From Allodiplogaster sudhausi (lineage: Eukaryota > Nematoda > Chromadorea > Rhabditida > Diplogasteridae): DNA of 64,000 nucleotides. Location of the stretch: NCBI GenBank assembly GCA_945643635.1, contig CALZFC010000256.1, positions 2,360,001 through 2,424,000 on the forward strand, in the 5' to 3' direction. A program made the translations under genes and the position numbers. Shown piece by piece: positions 57,801 through 64,000 of this stretch; the stretch's first letter is position 1; every line of letters starts with the position of its first letter. The notes under the pieces were generated by a model that had not been told where the DNA came from, searched no databases, and worked only from the letters and a program-made list of their open reading frames with translations.

Positions 57801-60800
57801 CCCGGGCCGGGCCTGGAATCGTAGGCCCGGCCCGGCCCGGGCCCGTCTTTCAAAAATATCTGGCGGGCCGGGCCCGGGCCGACCCGCTGTCTCTCGGGCC
57901 GGGCCGGGCCGGGCCTTGAGTTCCCGGGCCCGGCCCGGGCCAAGCCCGGGCCGGGCCCGGACCAAATTTCAAATTTCAAATGAAAAATTAAGACTGAATT
58001 TCTGCCTGTAATATCATTATCACGTGCTATTGCATAAATTTGCTGGCGTTTCTTCTTTATTTAGCACCTAAAACGAAACAAGAAACAAGGTGTCCAGAAC
58101 CAGAAACATACATACGGAAACCATGAGGAAACAAGAGAGTGAGAGAGAGCGAGAACGATAGAAAAGCATAAGTGATCAGATGAATAAAACAAGAACAAAA
58201 CATTAGGAAAAGATTAGCGGCATCTCATTCTTCCATGTCATCATCATGCTCGTCATCCTTGTCATCTCCAACAATTTTTACACGGTTCATGGAAACGGTA
58301 ATGAGGGCTTGAATGCTGGCATCAGACAGGCGATGTCGATAGTCACTCATGAGATGATGCAAGCGGGAGAAGGAGCGCTCTGTCTGGGCGCTTGTTGCAG
58401 GAACGGTAAGAATGGAAAGGGCAAGAGGAGCTAACAAAGGCATGCTATCCGTTTTGTTCTGCCAGTATTCGAATGGGTCAACATTACTGGGGCGGGTGAG
58501 ATAGAATTCATCGAGTTCGTCACGCAGGGTCCCATCCTTGCTATCCGTCTCCCCCATCAGAAGAGCATCAGATGGAGATGCCTGTTCCGCTTGACTCTGC
58601 GAGGAGAGAGACGGAGAGGATGCCGCCGTAAGCAAGTAGTCAATTTCTTCGACGTCCTCCTTGCACTGTAAATTGCAATTCTATGGTAATTGAGAGAATT
58701 ATTATGGTTAACCTGAACAGCGGAAGCCTTTTCGAGCTCCTGCTCGATGCCGAGGATGTACGGGACAACGAGACCAATGGTGCAGCTTTCATTAGACTGC
58801 AATATTACATTAAGGAATACATGCATTAAAGACAGAGCGAAAAACAGAGCTACCTGAAGAAGCTTCATCGGTGTTTCGAAGACAGACATGAGTTTAATTA
58901 GGGCGCACAGTGCATCACGGTTCTTCTCAAGTGTCCGAATAGACTCCTGAAACATATGTAATATAAGTGAATTCAAGAACAACCATATAAGCTTACCGCA
59001 AAGTTAGAAGTGTCTGCAGTGTCGACAATGTCGATGAGCCGATCCAAGATTTCTTCGATGTCCTCCATTGTGTGAAGAGCTGAGAGCCATCGTGTCTGCA
59101 CATAAGCACGAGGCATGCGGAATTCAGCGAATTCCTAAATAATTTTCTTTCCTCTTCTTTGAAAATAATTTTAAAACTGACCGCTTTTCGTGCTCGTATA
59201 TAACTTGAGACCGTCGCGCATGCTTTCTGTAGTCGCACTCCTAGCTTCGCAATGTCAGCGTGATGTGCAACATCATTCGCGTAGGGGTAGAAGCCTCGCT
59301 TAACCCAAGTGTTCAAGCGATGCGCGGCACAAACGATACCTATTAATTTTTTACTTTATTTTTACAATTATAATTTTTTTGTGTCTGAAAGACGTACTCA
59401 TGCGAAAGTTGTTTCGTCCGGCCTTCAGAACATTGGCTCCGGCGTCAGAAACGAAGATGAAACGTTTGGTCAGCTGAGATTGCAGCCCATGAGGGCGACA
59501 TGCGTCAATCAACTGTGAGAAGATCTAAAAGGCAAAAGACACACCGAATCTTACATTCCTTAGTTTAATTGATGCTCACAAAGTTTGACGACTTAGTCTC
59601 GTCGCCAACTTCCATGAAACCGATTGTACGGGAAGTGCATTTCCCGTCTTTTAGGAAGTGAACAACAACGGAAGCGAACGAGCGCCCGCCACGCTCGCCG
59701 TAATCACAGCTAATTGACATGAATCGCGAGTCAGAGCTAACCTTCGTCAACTGTAAAGTGAACCTGTAGAGCTAGCAAAAATTGTGGTAGCAGTTAACCT
59801 CAGCAGTCAGAGCTCGCATCTCTTGTAATGCAATAGAATGAGTTGTACGTGCAATAACTTTGCGAGATGGAACTTCTTTAGCCGATCCGCTTGCAGCTCT
59901 GGAAATTAATATTTTTTTTAAATAAGAAATGGGCAATTAGAGATTAAACTGACGTAAGAGTAACAATTGTGTTGTACAGATCTGCAAAGTCACTCGAGGA
60001 CAGAGCATTGAATGAGCAGCCAGTACCAATCGCGAATCGGGCAACGGCTTCTGCTAATTGTCGTCGCCCTTCAGGAGGAAGCGTAGGCCCGCAAAAATGT
60101 TTCTTGATTGAAGGAGTCGTCACGCGGTCGTCGTCAGAAGCATGCACCCACTTATTATGTCTTCTGAATGCATAAATGCCAATGACGGTCGACGAAGTGA
60201 ATAATAAATAAAAAATAATAAACCAACTGACGAAATATGACCACCAGCATTACACTTGAAGAAAACTGGTGGGGAGCATCGAAGGCAGGCCAAAAAACTG
60301 GTCTTCTTCATTGGCTTTGCTCGATCGAAATGGTAGAAAACCGTCAACATCCCTCGAGTCTTCTCCTTGTAGATGAGAAGGCTCTCCTCATATCTGGAGA
60401 CCTGCATGAGTTCCTCTTTCGTCATCTTCTCAGCCGGCTTATCTGGCGGAAGCCAGTTGTCGGGTCTCTCATCGAGAACGATTACGTTCTCCCGCTCGAA
60501 TTCTTCCACTTCATCCATCTGGAAGTAAAAATAGAGTGCTAAACGACCTGGGACTTCAATAGAGTGCTAAACGACCTGGGAAATAGAGTGCTAAACGACC
60601 TTGGAATTCAAATCCGGGCCCGGATTTGAATTTTAGATGCGGGCCGGGCCCGGGCCGGCCCGCCACTCTGCGGGCCGGGCCCGGGCCGTGCCCTATGCCA
60701 TGCGGGCCGGGCCCGGGCCGGCCCGGCCCATTTAATTTAGGCCCGGGCACGGCTCGGGCCAGCCAACCTAGCAACGGGCCGGGCCTGGCCATCCTTGGAG

Positions 60801-62265
60801 GTGCTGCTTAATTTGGAGCGACAATGAGCGACGACTAACACTCCTAATATTCTATCATTGTTTTTTTTTGTAAAAAAAAATATACTTGAATAGCATGTAC
60901 TTAAGCTTTGGCTCGCTGCACGCTTCCCGTAAATTTGGCATCGTGTGGAACGACCAGATGGACGACTTCTCGGCGCCGGGAGCCGCCAACCAATGGGGCT
61001 TTCCGCCATCGCCCGCTAACTTCATCCGGCCCGGCAAGCGGCCGCAGTCTTCCATGAGTCCGCTTGTCATCTACGATGAGAAGGACCCAAGGGTTCTGTA
61101 TACAACTGACTACACACAGAAAATAATTTGGTTGTATTTAACAAAATGAGGTACAAATATATTATGAGAATCTGAACACGCAGAATATTTTGTGAAAACG
61201 GCGCGGGCGTTCTGTACCCTCCGAGGTACATTTTGTAAAATGAGCGAGTTGGGCCGGAAGCGCCCCATTCAGCTGCTGTTTTTAGCTCTGTTTAGTTTTT
61301 TTCTCTTTCCCTCTTGATAAAACTGCCTATCTCTCTATATATCTTTTTTCTCTCAGCTTTTCTCTACCCAACAATACCTTTTTCCCCACTGTACTTGCAT
61401 TTTAAAGCTACTTTAAAATTACTTTTATACGGCATTCCGGAGTTTCTGAAATTTTTTATATCTTTTTCTTCTTATTTCTCTCTCTGTCTATCTAAATAGA
61501 ATAAAATGTCATTAAAGATAGCAAAAAGCGATAATTTAGCTAACCTGTGACTGTAGTGATGATGGTGGAGTCGTCGCCGTTGCTGGTACCTGGAAGTAGA
61601 CAGAGAGAGAGAGAGAAAGACGTTTTGTACCCGACCAGACCCGAACCACCACCCCCCGCGCGCAATTTCCCCACGTTAGCCACCAGGCCACCAACCCACC
61701 CATGCCGCTTTCTGCATTGGATAGCCTAGTGATAGGGAGGGGGAGAATGAGACATATGCGCAGCGATTTGCTTCATTCCTCGCCTATGTCTCTATCTCTC
61801 TCTCACTTTAAGTTGTTTGTCTGTACATACATTGTGATTATACATGCACCCATTCTGTCTTGCTCGCTGCGGAGAGAGAGAGAGAGACAGACAGACACAG
61901 ACAGACAGGCAGAAAGACAGACAGACAGAGAAAGAAAGAGAGAGAGAGAGAGAGAGAGAACTCTACGAACTCGGTCTCTCCAGCTGTGCCAATTTCGCTA
62001 AGAGCCAAAAGGTTTTTTCGCGAGTTTTACAGCTCAACGTGACTTATCTCTCTATCCTACATTTTTCTACAGAGAAAGGCGGTTTCTTTGAGCTATTTAA
62101 CGTCTGACCATATTTCTGCGCCGTTGAACTAGAGTTCGACATTTTGGTTGAACCGACTGGTTAAAAAAACGGAACAATGGTAACTTTTCAAAGTTGACAA
62201 CACTTTGTCTCACTCTATCTTTCTCTCTCTTTATCTCTCTTTCTCTCCCTCTCTCTCAATCTCTC

Positions 62266-62304
<39 letters not shown>

Positions 62305-62444
62305 GCGTTTTCTCTATGTCTCTCTCTGTCCCCCTCCGTGTCTCTCTTTCTCATGTTTTGCTTATTTTTCATTACATTAAACTGCAAATCGATCTTTGTT
62401 ACCGTTTCGCAGCTATTAAAATAAAGAGAGAGAGAGAGAGAGAT

Positions 62445-62475
<31 letters not shown>

Positions 62476-63486
62476 TAGAGAGAGAGAGGGAAAAGAAAAG
62501 AAAGTCAAAGAAACAAACAATGGCAAAGATATTGAGGAATATGTATTGCAACGTGCATTTTTTGCGTGGAAAACACGCTGCATGTCATGGTGCGCAAAAC
62601 TACAAAATGTCCGTGGTACCCCATTTTGTAGTTTTGGGGGGGTCGAAAACGCCAAAACTACAAAATGTCCTGGGCGTTTTTCGGCTCGCGGCCAAAACTA
62701 CAAAATTGTTTTCTGTGTGTATACATGAGAAAGTATATACTCTTGCGAGCTGGTCACTTTCTGTTACTAACCATAAATAGTACTTTTCAGAGCGAACTTT
62801 TCATGCAGAACTTAAATAGTACTTTTCAGATAAATAGTACTTTTCAGAGCGAACTTTTCATGCAGAACTTTTCTTTTCCCAGAGCGAACTTTTCATGCAA
62901 AAAAGTTTTTGAATTCTTGAGTTAATAGATGCTGCTGGCGATCGGCGCTGAGGGCGGCTCGACAATCATCTCGGGCGTCGCGGGCGTCGCGTTGCGTGCC
63001 GCGTGGCTGGGCGACACTATCAAAGAGGCGCCAATTTTTAATTTTTTTTTTTGCAATAATAATTCTTATCGTCCATGTTATTATGTACTTCAAATGCAAA
63101 TAAAATATCCGCATTTGTGTTTTTCTTCAAAATATTCTTCCTGTTTTGCATGGATTAATGCTGCTGTTACATACATTAAATTTTACAAGTATTAAAAAAA
63201 TTACTTATTGCTAGGCTCTCGACGCGCCACGCCTGCACAATCAGCTGCAGCCGAATGAAGTGCGGCACGAAAAGCGATTTCCTCATGTACGCAACGAAGA
63301 TAGGATTCTGGCGACTGCTGGATACTGTAGCACACTAAATATCCCACTTAGACGTACATTGACGCGCTTCGCGAGCGTGGTCACGTGCTGCGACGCGAGA
63401 ACGGCACTCTGACTTCCGTGTCGGCCGTCCATCGGATTAACGCCAACGCCGACTTCCGAAAAGGCGCCGAGAGTGGCCCGGATTGA
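54842..63486 (+). CDS. ggt: Gamma-glutamyltransferase (glutathione hydrolase), membrane-anchored
   Basis: Extracellular enzyme that cleaves the gamma-glutamyl bond of glutathione; self-cleaves before a catalytic Thr into large and small subunits. About 17 exons: 54842-54909, 54976-55072, 55211-55308, about 55488-55609, 55679-55776, 55951-56073, 56156-56315, 56486-56596, 56713-56870, 56953-57020, 57146-57249, 57360-57410, 57502-57584, 60892-61092, 62929-63027, 63215-63259, 63352-63486. A short cytosolic N-terminus precedes one membrane helix (ILAIVMGVLIVGNIIFAIFA). Family motifs: GGNAVDGAVAAM, PQSAGIGGGHFM, NARETAP, PPPPSGAAVAMGILN, DHGTTHISVID (catalytic Thr region), NDQMDDFSAPG, PPSPANFIRPGKRPQSSM, GAEGGSTI. 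Intron 13 (about 3.3 kb) contains a hAT transposon. Intron 15 (63028-63214) has a GC donor. The acceptor of exon 4 is not canonical. Confidence 0.9.
57770..57965. repeat. Left subterminal GC-palindrome array of the hAT element
   Basis: Consists almost wholly of GGCCCGGGCC, CCGGGCCGGGCC and similar self-complementary words, and is open in several frames as Gly/Pro/Arg-rich nonsense. It mirrors the right array at 60615-60785. Confidence 0.9.
58225..60518 (-). CDS. hAT-family transposase
   Basis: Cut-and-paste transposase with about ten exons, start at 60518 (MDEVEEFERENVIVLDE), stop at 58225. Order: N-terminal Cys/His segment (CLRC...CNAGGH...RRHNKWVH) that may be a BED-like zinc finger; KKHFCGPTLPPEGRRQLAEA; the catalytic core with SISCDYGERGGRSFASV (probable first Asp), FIFVSDAGANVLKAGR (second Asp), CAAHRLN, QTRWLSALHTMEDIEEIL (RW motif and probable Glu); and the C-terminal dimerisation region PLLAPLALSILTVPATSAQT then ERSFSRL. 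Exons have GT-AG ends and I saw no internal stop. Catalytic residue assignment is by motif only. Confidence 0.85.
60529..60604. repeat. Three-copy tandem repeat inside the hAT right end
   Basis: Unit AATAGAGTGCTAAACGACCT repeated three times with spacings of 24-29 bases, between the transposase start codon and the GC array; possibly promoter or binding sites. Confidence 0.85.
60615..60790. repeat. Right subterminal GC-palindrome array of the hAT element
   Basis: Counterpart of 57770-57965. Multiple short GC palindromes near both ends resemble the clustered subterminal transposase-binding motifs known in hAT elements such as Ac, though far denser and more GC-rich. Confidence 0.9.
61626..61700 (-). 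other. tRNA-like/SINE-head-like sequence in glutamyltransferase intron 14
   Basis: On the minus strand: A-box-like TGGCCTGGTGGCTAACGTG and, about 35 bases on, B-box-like GGTTCGGGTC. The arrangement resembles a Ser/Leu-type tRNA or the head of a tRNA-derived SINE. The stems are poor, so a functional tRNA is unlikely. Confidence 0.4.
61870..62500. repeat. GA, CAGA and CT simple repeats in glutamyltransferase intron 14
   Basis: GA/CAGACAGA block at 61870-61960, CT block at 62215-62330, GA block at 62425-62490. Opposite strands, so the transcript could fold on itself. Confidence 0.85.
62595..62707. repeat. Interspersed CAAAACTACAAAATG repeats, one inverted
   Basis: Copies at 62595-62609, 62653-62667 and 62693-62707 (last one imperfect), with an inverted copy at 62622-62636 that forms a 15-bp hairpin with the first, loop 12 bases. 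Confidence 0.9.
62777..62899. repeat. Imperfect tandem repeat just before glutamyltransferase exon 15
   Basis: Units ATAGTACTTTTCAG and AGCGAACTTTTCATGCAGAA are repeated two to three times each. The array ends about 30 bases before the acceptor at 62928 and includes several decoy TTTTCAG acceptors. Confidence 0.85.
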
Positions 63487-63787
63487 TTTCCAACTTGTTT
63501 TTCCATCGATATTATTGAATTCAGCCGATATATGAGGGAATGATGCAATTTTCATGTAAGCGAATAGGTAAATAATAAACATATCTGACCTCATCGTTTT
63601 GAGAAAATTATACATGTTAATATTTATCGAATAAAATAGTTCATAGAAATTTTTGAATACGAGTGAAGTAATAAAGGGACAATGAATATGCTGATGACAT
63701 ATGTATACAAAATTAAATGGGGAAGGATTCTCATTGTCAGAAGAGATATGATGAATAAAATGGGTTACAATGAACTGATAATTCTCT

Positions 63788-63919
63788 CTAGAAATCGCAC
63801 GTCTTGATTGGGTTTTCCTTGAGTCTGTTGATGTCATTCTCTTCTTCTTCGACGGAGAAGGGCTCGCACGAGTCGAGGAGGGACGACGGCCTGGCGATGT
63901 TTCGCGCCGCGGCGAGAAA
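63788..63919 (-). CDS. Last exon of a gene continuing beyond the window
   Basis: Minus-strand exon of 44 codons in phase 0 after a good acceptor (CTCTCCTTTAG), encoding FLAAARNIARPSSLLDSCEP through an acidic stretch to NPIKTCDF and stop TAG (63788-63790). It is convergent with the glutamyltransferase gene, 300 bases from its stop. Upstream (63925-63975) is a GA tract that is CT in the sense strand. Family unknown. Confidence 0.5.
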   Translation of the reverse strand, partial: FLAAARNIARPSSLLDSCEPFSVEEEENDINRLKENPIKTCDF

Positions 63920-64000
63920 CTAAAGGAGAGATCGAGAAAGAGAGAGAGAGAGAGGGAGTGTTAGAGAAAGAGAGAAACACTGTACCGAGGGATTGCTAAC

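Larger units (their letters stand above)
57750..60797 (-). mobile_element. hAT transposon, apparently complete, in the glutamyltransferase gene
   Basis: Terminal inverted repeats CAAGGATGGCC...GGCCATCCTTG, flanked by a perfect 8-bp duplication GAGGTGCT (57742-57749 and 60798-60805). Length is 3048 bp. A multi-exon hAT transposase occupies the minus strand. Both subterminal regions are made of dense CCCGGGCCGGGCCC-type palindromic repeats. The insertion lies in an intron, so host splicing can remove it. Clean ends, an intact duplication and an open transposase suggest recent activity. Confidence 0.92.

Noticed and set aside
57624..58011. Gly/Pro/Arg/Ala-rich ORFs on both strands (also 60556-60811)
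   Set aside because: They are translations of the GC-palindrome arrays at the hAT ends; open in several frames by composition only.

Overview
This window is eukaryotic nuclear DNA: multi-exon genes with GT-AG introns on both strands, long low-complexity introns, and intron- or intergene-borne transposons. The gene content suggests a nematode: a secreted astacin metalloprotease with a C-terminal ShKT domain (NAS type), an NCoR/SMRT-like co-repressor resembling GEI-8, and Gag-protease LTR elements. The very abundant (GA)n/(CT)n tracts would fit a diplogastrid such as Pristionchus, but that taxon guess is inference. There is no CRISPR, operon or prokaryotic feature.

Layout. 1-5368: a minus-strand BEL/Pao-type LTR retrotransposon that encodes Gag and protease only. 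Its gag is split by a 1.15 kb palindromic foldback element carrying tRNA-like sequences. 5561-26026 (-): one about 20 kb, about 55-exon gene for a polyglutamine-rich nuclear receptor co-repressor with two SANT domains. 27059-31410 (-): an acidic/basic, coiled-coil-rich gene of unknown function. 32558-33511 (+): a CNBP-like CCHC zinc-knuckle gene, divergent from the previous gene, with a stray copy of its first exon at 34169. 35508-36436 (-): a weakly supported gene.

39134-51674 (+): the astacin gene. Its third intron holds a TA-flanked palindromic transposon (40051-43774), which itself contains a hAT-like element (40187-42471) with a perfect 8-bp target duplication. Its seventh intron holds a complete but pol-less LTR element (45022-49179) in antisense orientation. 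The gene appears to have two alternative 3' ends, one with ShKT and one without. 52444-53621 (+): the UBX-domain end of a FAF1-like gene. 54068-54365 (-): a small two-exon candidate gene.

54842-63486 (+): a membrane-anchored gamma-glutamyltransferase. The intron after its catalytic-threonine exon carries a full hAT transposon (57750-60797, antisense, apparently intact transposase) with 8-bp target duplications and strikingly GC-palindromic ends. 63788-63919 (-): the last exon of a gene that continues beyond the window.

The host genes are unrelated housekeeping, regulatory and secreted functions. What unites the window is transposon biology: two LTR elements of different superfamilies that both keep Gag and protease but lack reverse transcriptase, two palindromic foldback elements with tRNA-like arms, and two hAT insertions dated by clean 8-bp duplications. 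Most intact insertions sit inside introns and, where they encode protein, are antisense to the host gene.
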